Origin: Berkiella sp963829835
GTDB taxonomy: Bacteria > Pseudomonadota > Gammaproteobacteria > Berkiellales > Berkiellaceae
Direction: 5' to 3'
NCBI GenBank assembly: GCA_963829835.1
Contig: CAWHKC010000004.1
Coordinates: forward strand, 2,790,001-2,854,000
Length of the DNA stretch: 64,000 nucleotides
The stretch's first letter is position 1, and the number at the start of each line of letters is the position of its first letter. The notes under the pieces are model-generated. The model was not told the origin of the DNA. It was given only the letters and a program-made list of their open reading frames with translations, and searched no databases. Below, in pieces: positions 52,820-62,468 of this stretch. The translations under genes were made by a program, and so were the position numbers.

Positions 52820-53713
52820 TTAATTTTCCTTCGGTAATAAATCAAAGGTATGATTCGCAATGATTTGCTCTTCATCAGTTGGAATAACTAATATTTCAAC
52901 TGCGCTTTTAGCATCGCTTATCACCTGTTGGTTATCTTGATTTGCTTTGTCATTGATAGACAGACCAAGCCATTGCATATCTTTACAAACACGTTCTCTG
53001 ATAAGTGCAGCTTTTTCACCTATGCCGCCCGTGAAAACAAGCAAATCAAGTCCGCCTAGGACGGCACTCAGTCCACCCAGCTCTTTACGGATTCTATACA
53101 CAAACAAATCAATGGCTTCATTTGCATTTTTGCTATTATTCTCAATCAATTCTTTCATATTACTACTAACATTTGACACACCAAGTAAACCAGATTGTTG
53201 ATAGAGCATTTTTTCAATTTCTTTATGGCCCATTTGCTTAGATTGCATAAAATATAAAATAACGCCGGGATCAATATTGCCACATCGGGTTCCCATTACC
53301 AGACCATCTAATGCTGTAAATCCCATTGTACTATCAATACTTTGCCCATCCTTAACAGCACACATGCTTGCCCCGTTACCTAAATGAGCAATGACGATTC
53401 TCTTATTTAGATTTTGTGGTGAAATCGAAGCTATTTTTTGCATAATAGATTCATAAGATAGACCGTGAAAACCATATCGTCGCACTCCCTCTTTGGTATA
53501 TTTTCGAGGTAAACCAAAGGTATCCGCGATGGGAGGATGAGTTCGATGAAAAGAAGTATCAAAGCAGGCAAATTGATGAAGATCTGGAAATAATTTGCTA
53601 ATAATTTCAATAGCTTCAATATTGTAAGGTTGATGTAAAGGGGCAAAGGGGATCAATTCTTTTAGATCTTCAATAATTTTTGAAGTTACCGTTACAGGCT
53701 TTTTATATGTCAT
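52820..53713 (-). CDS. Acetate/propionate kinase, N-terminally truncated copy
   Basis: The 297-residue product matches acetate kinase from about residue 94 of the intact paralogue at 62468: IPFAPLHQPYNIEAIEI, ACFDTSFHRTHPP, RYGFHGLSYES, HLGNGASMCAV, GLVMGTRCGNIDPG and FTGGIGE. The first ~93 residues, including NAGSSS and GHRVVHGG with the catalytic Arg, are missing. On the minus strand a TAA at 53738-53740 closes the frame upstream of the ATG, so no longer start exists. The start overlaps the start of the divergent phaZ-like gene. Probably inactive as a kinase. Confidence 0.88.
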   Translation of the reverse strand: MTYKKPVTVTSKIIEDLKELIPFAPLHQPYNIEAIEIISKLFPDLHQFACFDTSFHRTHPPIADTFGLPRKYTKEGVRRYGFHGLSYESIMQKIASISPQNLNKRIVIAHLGNGASMCAVKDGQSIDSTMGFTALDGLVMGTRCGNIDPGVILYFMQSKQMGHKEIEKMLYQQSGLLGVSNVSSNMKELIENNSKNANEAIDLFVYRIRKELGGLSAVLGGLDLLVFTGGIGEKAALIRERVCKDMQWLGLSINDKANQDNQQVISDAKSAVEILVIPTDEEQIIANHTFDLLPKEN

Positions 53714-54827
53714 GCCGCCAATGATGGCAGGTTCTTTTTATGTTGGCCATATGTTCTTAGACATTTATCAAAAGCCAGAGTTTGGTATCAATGAAGTTAA
53801 AATCGATGATAACTTTTATGAAGTAGTTGAAGAAACTATTCTTAAAAGAAGTTTTTGTAATTTACTACATTTCAATAAAGTGAATTATGACGAATCCCAG
53901 CAACAAAAGTTGCTTCTTGTCGCTCCTATGTCAGGTCATCATGCTACTTTGTTGCGCGGAACCGTCCAAGATATGCTTCCATTTTATGATGTCTACATTA
54001 CAGATTGGAAAAGTGCGCGTGATGTTCCTTTAACAGAGGGTTCATTTGATCTCAATGACTTTGCCGATTACATGGTTTGTTTTATGCATGAGTTAGGTTC
54101 TGATATCAATGTTATGGCGATTTGTCAATCAACCGTACCGGTCTTAATTGCCTTAGCGCTCATGTCTGCTGATGATGATCCTCATTTGCCAAATTCAACT
54201 ATTTTATTAGGTGGCCCGATTGATACAGATCAAGCCCCAACAACAGTAAATCAATTAGCCACTTCAAGAGGTGATAATTGGTTTCAGCAAAATGTGATTT
54301 CAATTGTTCCAGCCAGTTATCCAGGATATATGAGACCAGTCTATCCAGGATTTTTGCAACTTTCTGGCTTTATGAATATGAATCTTCAAAAACATATGGA
54401 ATCCTTAAGCAATGCCATCACGGATTTTGCCAATGATGAGAGAGAAGATGCGTTGAAAGTTGTCAATTTTTATACTGAATATTTCTCGACGATGGATTTG
54501 ACCGCCGAATTTTATATGCAAACAATTGGTTCTGTCTTTCAACAAAAACTTCTTACAAGCGGAAGATTCAAAAGTCGTGGAAAATATGCAAATTTAAAAG
54601 ATATAAAGAAAACCTCAATTTTAGCCATTGAAGGCGGAAAAGATGATATTACAGGCATTGGTCAAACAAAATCAGTACTTGATTTATGTAAAAACATAGA
54701 TGAATCAAAGAAAAAATATTATTTAGCCGAGGAGGTTGGTCATTATGGGTTATTTAACGGTAGCAAATTTAGAAAAAAAATATTACCAGAAATAATCAAG
54801 TTCACGGGCGCTAAGAAATTACATTAG
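53712..54827 (+). CDS. phaZ: Intracellular polyhydroxyalkanoate depolymerase (PhaZ-like), short N-terminus
   Basis: The 371-residue protein matches the intracellular PHB depolymerase family: YQKPEFGINEV, LLLVAPMSGHHATLLRGTVQDMLP, VYITDWKSARDVPL, the nucleophile region MAICQSTVPVLIAL (Cys), GGPIDTDQAPTTVNQLA, YPGFLQLSGFMNMN and the C-terminal GGKDDITGIGQT and GHYGLFNG. Family members usually have about 40-60 more residues at the N-terminus; here the frame starts abruptly with MPPMMAGSF and has no convincing ribosome site. The ATG overlaps the start of the divergent truncated ack. It is followed after 20 bases by the pta-type gene. Confidence 0.87.
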   Translation: MPPMMAGSFYVGHMFLDIYQKPEFGINEVKIDDNFYEVVEETILKRSFCNLLHFNKVNYDESQQQKLLLVAPMSGHHATLLRGTVQDMLPFYDVYITDWKSARDVPLTEGSFDLNDFADYMVCFMHELGSDINVMAICQSTVPVLIALALMSADDDPHLPNSTILLGGPIDTDQAPTTVNQLATSRGDNWFQQNVISIVPASYPGYMRPVYPGFLQLSGFMNMNLQKHMESLSNAITDFANDEREDALKVVNFYTEYFSTMDLTAEFYMQTIGSVFQQKLLTSGRFKSRGKYANLKDIKKTSILAIEGGKDDITGIGQTKSVLDLCKNIDESKKKYYLAEEVGHYGLFNGSKFRKKILPEIIKFTGAKKLH

Positions 54828-54847
54828 GATCTATAAAGGTACAAAAT

Positions 54848-55792
54848 GTGGAACAAAAAGTAACTGACATCGATGCTTTATCAAAACGATTTTTAGAAAA
54901 GTGTCAAGCTTTGCCTAAAATTAAAATTGCAGCGGTTTATCCGTGCAGTGAGGATTCACTGCAGGGGGTGGTAGAAGCGGCTAATCTGGGCCTCATAGAG
55001 CCCATATTGATAGGCCACAAGAAGAGAATAGATGCTATAGCGCAAACATTAAAGATTGATATATCTAAATATAAAGTGATCGATGTTGAACAAAGTAAGC
55101 AAGCTGCTAAAATGGCTATATCATGTGTTCATGAAGGATCTGTTGATGCCATTATGAAGGGAGATTTGCATACTGATGAGCTGATGAAAGAAGTTGTCGA
55201 CAAAAGTTCAGGTTTAAGGACTGAACGCCGTATCAGCCATATCTTTATGTTAGCAATCGAAACTTATCATAAACCTTTTATTATTACTGATGCCGCAATT
55301 AACATTAATCCAGATTTGATGACAAAAAGAGATATAGTACAAAATGCAATTGATTTAGTTCGAGTGCTTCAACCCAATGCAGAACCCAAAGTGGCTATAT
55401 TGTCGGCAGTTGAAACTGTTAATCCCAGTATTCCCTCAACAGTCGATGCGGCTTGCTTAAGTAAAATGGCTGATCGTGGGCAAATAGTGGGAGGGATTGT
55501 AGATGGTCCTTTTGCCTTTGATAATGTTATTAGTTTAAAAGCTGCCGCAACTAAACATATTAAGTCTCCAGTGGTAGGGGATGCAGATATATTTCTGATG
55601 CCCAATTTAGAAGCCGGTAATATGTTTGCTAAACAATTAATGTATATAAGCGATCCAATTTCCGCAGGGATGATATTAGGAGCGAAGGTGCCAATCATAT
55701 TAACAAGCAGAGCTGATGGTGTGCATTCGCGAATTGCTTCCTGTGCTCTTGCCGTATTAATGGTTCATGCCAAAAAAGCATCAAGTCATTAA
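54848..55792 (+). CDS. Phosphate acetyl/butyryltransferase family protein (intact copy)
   Basis: The 314-residue enzyme moves acyl groups between CoA and phosphate. Motifs: AAVYPCSEDSLQGVVEAANLGLIEPILIG, VDAIMKGDLHTDELM, GLRTERRISHIFM, ITDAAININPD, VAILSAVETVNPSIPSTVDA, DGPFAFDNVIS and GNMFAKQLMY. The start is GTG at 54848, with AAAGG upstream; an ATG two bases earlier is out of frame. It parallels the C-terminal half of the frameshifted gene at 61064 but lacks the MaoC part. It is co-directional with phaZ. Confidence 0.93.
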   Translation: MEQKVTDIDALSKRFLEKCQALPKIKIAAVYPCSEDSLQGVVEAANLGLIEPILIGHKKRIDAIAQTLKIDISKYKVIDVEQSKQAAKMAISCVHEGSVDAIMKGDLHTDELMKEVVDKSSGLRTERRISHIFMLAIETYHKPFIITDAAININPDLMTKRDIVQNAIDLVRVLQPNAEPKVAILSAVETVNPSIPSTVDAACLSKMADRGQIVGGIVDGPFAFDNVISLKAAATKHIKSPVVGDADIFLMPNLEAGNMFAKQLMYISDPISAGMILGAKVPIILTSRADGVHSRIASCALAVLMVHAKKASSH

Positions 55793-55948
55793 ATATTTAG
55801 CTCTTTTTCACGAAAGACTTATCCTTATGCGTTAAATAACTATCAACCATTTAATGATTTTAACACTGGCATTGTCACTCAGTATCCTACTTTGATACCA
55901 TCAAAACTGTTACTTTCAGGGATTTCTTTAAAACGGATTATTTTTTTG

Positions 55949-57394
55949 ATGAAGAATAATAATGCATTGCATGCCAGTGCGCGATTTGGCTTAGGCCCTG
56001 ATCCAACTGAAATGAAAATGATTGGCTCTGATCCAAAGGGATGGCTTAGCAATCAAATTAGTCAGGCACATATCCCGCATGAATTGCTTGATCTTCAGGA
56101 TAATAAAGCGACTGAAACATTATATCTCAACTACGAAGATGCTCAGCGTAAGAACAAAGAAGCTAAGCTTAAAAGCGAAGAAGCTAAACTAAAAAATAAT
56201 GATAGTAATCCTAAAAACGATGAAGCTACGAAGAAAAACGAAGACACTACTCAAAAAAAAGATGCGGTTAAGCCTCCAGTAGCGAATGTTCAAAAAATGC
56301 TACGTGATGTTTTTATGCGCCAGAATTCCATGCGTTTTTTAACGCAAATTGAAAGTCAGCAACCTTTTATTGAACGCATGGTGCTCTTTTGGAGCAATCA
56401 TTTCACCGTTTCAATCAGTAAACCTAGAATCATGGGATTAGTAAATCCCTATGAAGTTCAAGCGATCAGACCTCATATTACTGGTCGTTTTGCGGACATG
56501 TTAATTGCAGTGATTCAACATCCGGCAATGTTGATATATTTAGATAATGTAAGCTCTATTGGTCCTCATTCTAAAGCTGGCATAAAACGAGATAAATCAT
56601 TTAACGAAAATCTTGGTCGTGAAATTCTTGAGCTTCATACTCTTGGCGTAAATGGTGGTTACACACAAGAAGATGTCATCGCTTTAGCAAATATTATCAC
56701 AGGTTGGACGCTAGCTCGTGAAAATAAAAATGTTGTTATGCGGTTTTCATTCCAGCCAAATATGCATGAACCTGGCTCAAAGATCTTGCTACACAAAACT
56801 TATCAAGAAGAGGGCATTGAGGAAGGGATTAAGGCCCTAAATGATTTAGCTCGCCATCCTGCAACCGCTAAGCATATCGCAACGAAATTGGCACGGCATT
56901 TTATTTCCGATGAACCTCCTCAAAAAGCGATCGATAAGTTAGCCCATACTTTTTTAAAAACCGATGGTGATCTGGCTGCAGTTTATCATACCTTGATAGG
57001 TCTTAAGCAAGCTTGGGAAAAACCGCTTGAAAAATTTAAAAACAGTTATGAATTTGTAATCTCTGCATTACGTTTACATGAAGTAAAAATTCAAGACAAA
57101 CAAATTAATCAAACTTTGCGAGCAATTAATATTATTCCCTTTAGTGCTCCTTCCCCAGCCGGATATCCTGATAGTAATGTGTATTGGTCAGGCGCAGATA
57201 TGATGATGAAGCGTATTGAATGGTCTCGCTTAATATCTCAGAAAATACAAGATCAAGTGAATGCTTTACCCCTTGCACAAGATATGTTTGGTTCTTTATT
57301 ACATGAAGAAACCAGCTCAATCATAGCAGGTGCACCTTCACCACAAGATGCTTTTGCTTTTTTACTTGCTAGCCCAGAATTTCAACGTAGGTGA
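55949..57394 (+). CDS. DUF1800 family protein
   Basis: The 481-residue protein has the DUF1800 landmarks: ALHASARFGLGPDPTEM near the start, RMVLFWSNHFTVSI, MLIYLDNVSSIG, NENLGREILELHTLGVNGGYTQEDVIALANIITGWTL and LARHFISDEPP. A Lys/Glu/Asn-rich insert (about 70-108) is unusual low-complexity sequence. DUF1800 proteins nearly always pair with DUF1501 proteins, as here (4-base gap); the function is unknown. The ATG at 55949 is used; a TTG at 55892 would add 19 residues. Confidence 0.9.
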   Translation: MKNNNALHASARFGLGPDPTEMKMIGSDPKGWLSNQISQAHIPHELLDLQDNKATETLYLNYEDAQRKNKEAKLKSEEAKLKNNDSNPKNDEATKKNEDTTQKKDAVKPPVANVQKMLRDVFMRQNSMRFLTQIESQQPFIERMVLFWSNHFTVSISKPRIMGLVNPYEVQAIRPHITGRFADMLIAVIQHPAMLIYLDNVSSIGPHSKAGIKRDKSFNENLGREILELHTLGVNGGYTQEDVIALANIITGWTLARENKNVVMRFSFQPNMHEPGSKILLHKTYQEEGIEEGIKALNDLARHPATAKHIATKLARHFISDEPPQKAIDKLAHTFLKTDGDLAAVYHTLIGLKQAWEKPLEKFKNSYEFVISALRLHEVKIQDKQINQTLRAINIIPFSAPSPAGYPDSNVYWSGADMMMKRIEWSRLISQKIQDQVNALPLAQDMFGSLLHEETSSIIAGAPSPQDAFAFLLASPEFQRR

Positions 57395-57398
57395 AAAC

Positions 57399-58586
57399 AT
57401 GAGTAGCCATGATCCTCTAAGACGACGCTTTTTAAAACATTTAGCTCTCTTTGCAGGCAGTGCTGCGTTGATAAATGTACCAAGAATTTTATGGGCGAGT
57501 ATCCCTACGGAGCGTCGACTTTTAGTCATTATACAACGCGGCGCAATGGATGGATTGGGGGCTGTTCCTCCAATAGGTGATCCTGACTATCATCAGGCAC
57601 GTGGATCGCTTGCTTTTAATGACAAAGGGATTTTACCACTTAATGGTTTTTTTGCGATGAATGCAGCTTTACCCTCTTTTCAAAAGCTCTATACAGAAAA
57701 AGAGCTTATCATTTTGCATGCCACAGCGACGCCTTATCGAGAAAGATCACATTTTGAAGCGCAAGACTTATTGGAAAATGGAACGACAAAACCTCATGGA
57801 TTAAATACAGGTTGGTTAGGTCGAACGGTAGATAGTTTGGGTGGAAAGGTAAATAGTCTAGCAATAGGACCAAACATACCTTTATTGTTACAAGGAAAGA
57901 AAATAGCAGAATCATGGTCACCTTCGATTATGATGCCGCCCGATCACGATTTTATTAATCGTGTAACTCGCATGTATGCCGCCGATCCTTTGCTCTCAAA
58001 AACCGTTAACTCCGTTATATCGGACACGGTTAACACGGATAATGCGATGGGGGGAGAAGGTGCACGTCGGCAACAATTTACCAGCATGATGCAAATGGCA
58101 GCAAACATGATGTTAAAAGACAATGGTGCACGTATTGCTTCGATTGATATTGGTGGCTGGGATACGCACGCCGATCAAGGATTAGATGGTGGTAGGCTAG
58201 GTCAAGCATTGAAAAACCTTTCACAAGGCGTTGAGGCGTTTAAACAAGCTATGAGTTCTGTGTGGGCACAAACAGCAATATTAGTGATAACTGAATTTGG
58301 TAGAACGGTTATGGTTAATGGTAGTAATGGCACCGATCATGGCACAGGTACCACCGCCTTTCTGCTAGGCGGTAATATTAAAGGCGGTCAAATTATTGGT
58401 GACTGGCCCGGTTTATCTAAATCTGCGCTTTATCAAGAACGTGATTTATACCCTGCAAACGATTTAAGACGTTTAACAAAAGCTGTGTTACAAGATCACT
58501 TAGGTGTTTCACATGCAGAGATAGAACAGCGTATATTTCCCAATAGTGCTAGCGCTATTCCATTCTCAGGTTTATTTAGTGGCTGA
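57399..58586 (+). CDS. DUF1501 family protein with Tat-type signal
   Basis: The 395-residue protein begins with a twin-arginine signal (DPLRRRFLKHLALFAGSAAL). Sulfatase-like alkaline-phosphatase-fold motifs follow: LLVIIQRGAMDGLGAVPP, RSHFEAQDLLENG, DIGGWDTHADQG, VITEFGRTVMVNGSNGTDHGTG. This is the usual DUF1501 arrangement. AGGTGA precedes the ATG at 57399, which lies 4 bases past the DUF1800 stop. The pair is probably exported folded to the periplasm. Confidence 0.92.
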   Translation: MSSHDPLRRRFLKHLALFAGSAALINVPRILWASIPTERRLLVIIQRGAMDGLGAVPPIGDPDYHQARGSLAFNDKGILPLNGFFAMNAALPSFQKLYTEKELIILHATATPYRERSHFEAQDLLENGTTKPHGLNTGWLGRTVDSLGGKVNSLAIGPNIPLLLQGKKIAESWSPSIMMPPDHDFINRVTRMYAADPLLSKTVNSVISDTVNTDNAMGGEGARRQQFTSMMQMAANMMLKDNGARIASIDIGGWDTHADQGLDGGRLGQALKNLSQGVEAFKQAMSSVWAQTAILVITEFGRTVMVNGSNGTDHGTGTTAFLLGGNIKGGQIIGDWPGLSKSALYQERDLYPANDLRRLTKAVLQDHLGVSHAEIEQRIFPNSASAIPFSGLFSG

Positions 58587-58767
58587 CCTGATTGATTCAT
58601 CTTTTCCATTCCTGCGTTACCTATATTTAGGTAACTCTCATCAAATAAATCAACTTATATAATTTTTTACCACATATTTTATCATTTATATAAGATAGAA
58701 TTCTGCCTTAATTGTAATCCTAAATAATGCCCAACGTTATATCGAAAGGCAAAAAATGTGGTGATTT

Positions 58768-60255
58768 ATGCCTAAAGCAATAAAATGGCAAAGAGAAATT
58801 GAAATTGAAACTGAAAACTTAAATACGAAAGCGAAATGCGATACAGCAGATCCTCTGCCAATAGAACTGTTCCCGTTCGAAATGTTAAATCACCTGACAA
58901 GCTTTCTTGACAAAAAAAACTTAGGTCGTTTAAGACGGGTTAATCACTTGTTTAAAGAGGTTGTCGATTCGCATTATCAAGTCTATTCAAAATTGTATAA
59001 ACGTTTACTAGCGATAGAGCCTAGTCTTTCGCCAGAATTACCTGAAGCGCATTTTCTGAAAGCTTACCATGAGGCATTGGAAAAAGTTGAAGCTATACAG
59101 CAGGATGAAATTCAGTTTCTAACAGAAAATCATACTGCTTTGCCTGAAAACACCATCGCTATTCAAGATGAGAATCTTACTCCACTAGAGAGGTTTGAAC
59201 AACAAAGCCAAAAGCTGGACCAAGTCAATAGCAATATCATTAAGGAGCATATTGATCTCAATAGCACTATTTTAGATTTGAGAGATAAAAAAATCACTCG
59301 CCTGCCCAAACAACTATTCGAGGCGAATGAATATGAAAACTATTGGAAAAAATTAGTAGGGTTGGATCTTAGTTGCAATCAAATACGCAGCCTCCCATTG
59401 GCAATTGGCAATTGTCAGGCGCTGCAAGAGCTAGTTTCCGACTTAAATCAATTAACATCTTTACCTGAAACGCTGGGCAATTGTCAGGCGCTGCAAGGGC
59501 TATATTGCTACAATAATCAATTAACCTCTTTACCAGCATCGTTGGGTAATTGTCAGGCGCTGCAAAGACTAGATTGCAACCTTAATCAATTAACCTCAAT
59601 ACCCGCAACCCTGGGCAATTGTCAGGCGCTGCAAAGCCTAGTTTGCGATGCAAATCAATTAGATTCTTTGCCTGAAACACTGGGCAATTGTCAGGCACTA
59701 AAAAAGTTAGTTTGTTATGATAATCAATTAACCTCTTTGCCAGATGCATTGGGCAATTGTCAAGCGCTGCAAGTGCTTGATTGTCAATTTAATCTATTAA
59801 CTTTATTACCAGAAACGCTTGGAAATTGTCAGGCCCTACAAGTACTCTCATGCAACGCAAATCAATTATTCTTTTTGCCTGAAATGCTTGGCAACTGTCA
59901 GGCGCTGCAAGAGTTGTTTTGCGGATATAATAAATTAACCTCAATACCCGCAACCCTGAGCAATTGTCAGGCACTAAAAAAGTTAGTTTGTTATGATAAT
60001 CAATTAACCTCCTTGCCAGACAACCTGACGATTAAGATGGGTGCACAATGGGCAGAATCTGTATTAAGCAAGCAGCAGCCCATAGTTTATTCTATGCAAG
60101 CTTTACAAAATCCTAATACTTTAACGCCAGCACATAATTCTATTAAGCGTAAAAAGTACGATATTTCAGCTCGTGAAATGCAGCAATTAGATGAAAGCGC
60201 AATGATGCCACCTGGCGCTAAAAGAATGCGAAAAGGCAGCTCAAATTTTAGATAA
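58768..60255 (+). CDS. F-box / leucine-rich-repeat protein with basic NLS-like tail
   Basis: The 495-residue product has an F-box at about 29-68 (LPIELFPFEMLNHLTSFLDK, then LGRLRRVNHLFKEVV). Ten leucine-rich repeats follow (about 190-425), nine of them built on a 23-residue unit containing GNCQALQ and LTSLP. The C-terminal tail carries KRKK (460-463) and KRMRK (485-489), which resemble nuclear localisation motifs. F-boxes recruit host SKP1/cullin ubiquitin ligases, and LRRs choose the target; F-box effectors are known in Legionella. No signal peptide. Effector role inferred. The start ATG has GTGGTG upstream. Confidence 0.9.
   Translation: MPKAIKWQREIEIETENLNTKAKCDTADPLPIELFPFEMLNHLTSFLDKKNLGRLRRVNHLFKEVVDSHYQVYSKLYKRLLAIEPSLSPELPEAHFLKAYHEALEKVEAIQQDEIQFLTENHTALPENTIAIQDENLTPLERFEQQSQKLDQVNSNIIKEHIDLNSTILDLRDKKITRLPKQLFEANEYENYWKKLVGLDLSCNQIRSLPLAIGNCQALQELVSDLNQLTSLPETLGNCQALQGLYCYNNQLTSLPASLGNCQALQRLDCNLNQLTSIPATLGNCQALQSLVCDANQLDSLPETLGNCQALKKLVCYDNQLTSLPDALGNCQALQVLDCQFNLLTLLPETLGNCQALQVLSCNANQLFFLPEMLGNCQALQELFCGYNKLTSIPATLSNCQALKKLVCYDNQLTSLPDNLTIKMGAQWAESVLSKQQPIVYSMQALQNPNTLTPAHNSIKRKKYDISAREMQQLDESAMMPPGAKRMRKGSSNFR
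59404..60027 (+). repeat. 69-bp coding tandem repeats of the LRR region
   Basis: Nine units with exact 69-base spacing (59407 to 59959) contain GGCAATTGTCAGGCGCTGCA. Units five and nine encode the identical peptide KKLVCYDNQLTSLPD, which points to recent unit copying. Confidence 0.9.
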
Positions 60256-60404
60256 TTAATTCTGGCATAAATATAACGCCATCATTTATACTACACCGCT
60301 AATCTATCAAGAATTGATCTTCATCGCTTTTTCCTTGTTCTTGTCATGATGGCACTATTATGATCACCTTGCTGCATTTTCGTTTTTCTTAAAAAAGAGG
60401 TTTT

Positions 60405-60872
60405 ATGATAGGCAATGGTCTAATTAGACAAAGGGTTACTGCTGATAATGCGGACTTCGTGGAAAAGTTAGAGCAAAATCTAAATCAGCTTCCAGAAAAA
60501 TATAAAGCAAAACTCCAAAAGTTAAATTTCTATAGTCACGCTTATGACCTTGTAGACGATCCTGGGGCGCAAAATAGATTAAAGTCGGCAATCATTGAAT
60601 TACTCAATGATTTTATTAATGATGGATATCATCCAATTTTTGTTGGTAAAAGATTAGGCTATTATATATTTAGTGAAAATTTAGTCTTAGCACGTTTAGA
60701 TGCATTCAAAGAAATATACGATCCAAATAGGGATCATTCAACATCTAAACAGTTATTACCAGCATTTAATAGTAAATTATCAGCAACAGCCAAACCTTTT
60801 ATTCCTAAAGATCCAAAAGTAACTGCTGTTGAACCAGACGCTGCAAAGCAACACCTAACGCTTATGGCTTAA
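60405..60872 (+). CDS. Hypothetical helical protein
   Basis: The 155-residue product is helical and charged, with no signal peptide or recognised motif (IGNGLIRQRVTADNADFVEKL ... YYIFSENLVLARLDAF). AAGAGGTTTT precedes the ATG, the same leader as for the SH3-ligand protein gene at 4441. A hairpin follows 8 bases after the stop. Confidence 0.75.
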   Translation: MIGNGLIRQRVTADNADFVEKLEQNLNQLPEKYKAKLQKLNFYSHAYDLVDDPGAQNRLKSAIIELLNDFINDGYHPIFVGKRLGYYIFSENLVLARLDAFKEIYDPNRDHSTSKQLLPAFNSKLSATAKPFIPKDPKVTAVEPDAAKQHLTLMA

Positions 60873-60879
60873 GCTTTAT

Positions 60880-60905
60880 ACCAGGATCACTTAAGTGATT
60901 CTGGT
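60880..60905 (+). terminator. Hairpin after the hypothetical gene
   Basis: ACCAGGATCACTT and AAGTGATTCTGGT form an uninterrupted 13-base-pair stem with no unpaired loop. There is no long T-run, so termination is probable but not certain. Confidence 0.55.
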
Positions 60906-61063
60906 AAGTTTATCTCATTATCCGGCCAAGAGTATCTACACGCTTTTTATCTTCTCAATTATATCTATTTTCAAAATATCTCAACGTCTAAACTTAAAGA
61001 ACTCTTCTATACTTAATATAAAACACTGAGGTTAAGTATAGGTCCTTATGGATAATAAATAGC

Positions 61064-62468
61064 ATGAATGAATATATTGAAAATCGCCCCTATGATGAAA
61101 TAAAAATTGGTGATTCCGCTAGTCTTACTCAAACATTGCAAACCAAAGATATTGAGCTATTTGCAGCCATGTCAGGGGATGTTAATCCGGAGCATATGGA
61201 TGCAGACTATGCCAAAAATGATATGTTCCATAAAATTATCGCTCATGGGATGTGGGGTGGGGCTCTAATATCAACAGTATTGGGTACTGAATTACCTGGT
61301 TTAGGAACAATTTATTTGGATCAATCATTACAGTTCGAACATCCTGTCGGATTAGGGGATACCATTACAGTTACTGTTACAGTGACTAATAAAAAACCTG
61401 AAAAGCACATTGTTGAATTAGATTGTAAGTGTGTTAATCAAGCAGGGAAAGTGGTTATCTCAGGTAAAGCAGTTGTCATTGCGCCAACTGAAAAATTAAA
61501 AAGTAAACGTATAGAAAAACCTCGCTTTACTCTTAATAAACCTGTTGGGAAATGGTATCACGAACTAATTTCATTGAAAAAAGATCTTAAGCCCATCATA
61601 ACCGCCGTTGTTCATCCTGTGGATGAAGAATCTTTGAAGGGTGCAATTGCTTCCGCTGAGGATAAACTCATTATTCCTATATTAATTGGTCCAGAAGCTA
61701 AAATTCGTGCTGTTGCCCAAGCACTTAAAATTGATTTATCACCTTACGAAATCATCTCAACGAAACATAGTCAAGAAGCAGCTGAAAAAGCAGTACAACT
61801 TGCAAAAAGTGGTCAAGTTGAAGCTATCATGAAAGGCAAGATACATACTGATGAGTTAATGGAGGCTATTGTAGATAAAGCAAATGGATTACGAACGAAC
61901 AGACGTATGAGTCATATCTTTGCTATGGATATCCCATATTATCCAAAACCCCTTTTTATCTCTGATGCCGCTATCAACATACGACCATCACTCGCTGTAA
62001 AAATGGATATTGTACAAAACGCCATTGATTTATTTGCGGCGCTTGGATTTGGTATACCAAAGGTTGCTATTGTTTGTGCTGTTGAAACTGTCAATGAAAA
62101 TATGCCCTCAACGTTAGATGCAACTGCTTTATGTAAGATGGCTGACCGCGAACAAATCAAAGGAGGACTCCTTGATGGCCCTTTAGGATTTGATTTGGCG
62201 ATCTCCAAGCGAGGCAGTTAAAGTTAAGGGTCTCAAATCTCAAGTGGCCGGTGATGCCGACATTATTATTGTGCCTGATGTTGAATCAGGTAATATGCTC
62301 TATAAACAAATGACTTATCTTTCTAAAATGGAAGCTGCAGGTATTGTCCTTGGAGCAAGCGTTCCTATTATATTAACAAGTAGAGGTAGTGATGAATTAT
62401 CTCGAAAAGCCTCGAGCGCTATGGCTTTAATTTATATTCGCAATAAAAATAATGTTAAGTTTAAATAA
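61064..62468 (+). pseudogene. Bifunctional enoyl-CoA hydratase (MaoC) / phosphate acetyltransferase, frameshifted
   Basis: The first frame (61064-62221) encodes a MaoC-type hot-dog domain (FAAMSGDVNPEHMDADYA, IIAHGMWGGALISTVLG; about 1-145). A phosphate acetyltransferase follows up to LLDGPLGFDLAIS. It then reads KRGS and stops. The rest of the enzyme (EAVKVKGLKSQVAGDADIII ... PIILTSRG) continues in the next frame to 62468. Skipping one base near 62207 (in TCCAAGCGAGG) restores a product of about 468 residues, the normal family length. So either one A was inserted or the sequence carries an error. The intact copy of the Pta half lies at 54848. The acetate kinase gene starts at its last base. 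Confidence 0.88.

Noticed and set aside
59404..60027. 69-base repeats as a CRISPR or satellite array
   Set aside because: The units keep an open frame and encode leucine-rich repeats of 23 residues within a larger protein.
60256..61063. Unannotated RNA gene between the LRR and MaoC-Pta genes
   Set aside because: Only the gene at 60405 and one hairpin are visible; no tRNA-like cloverleaf was found.
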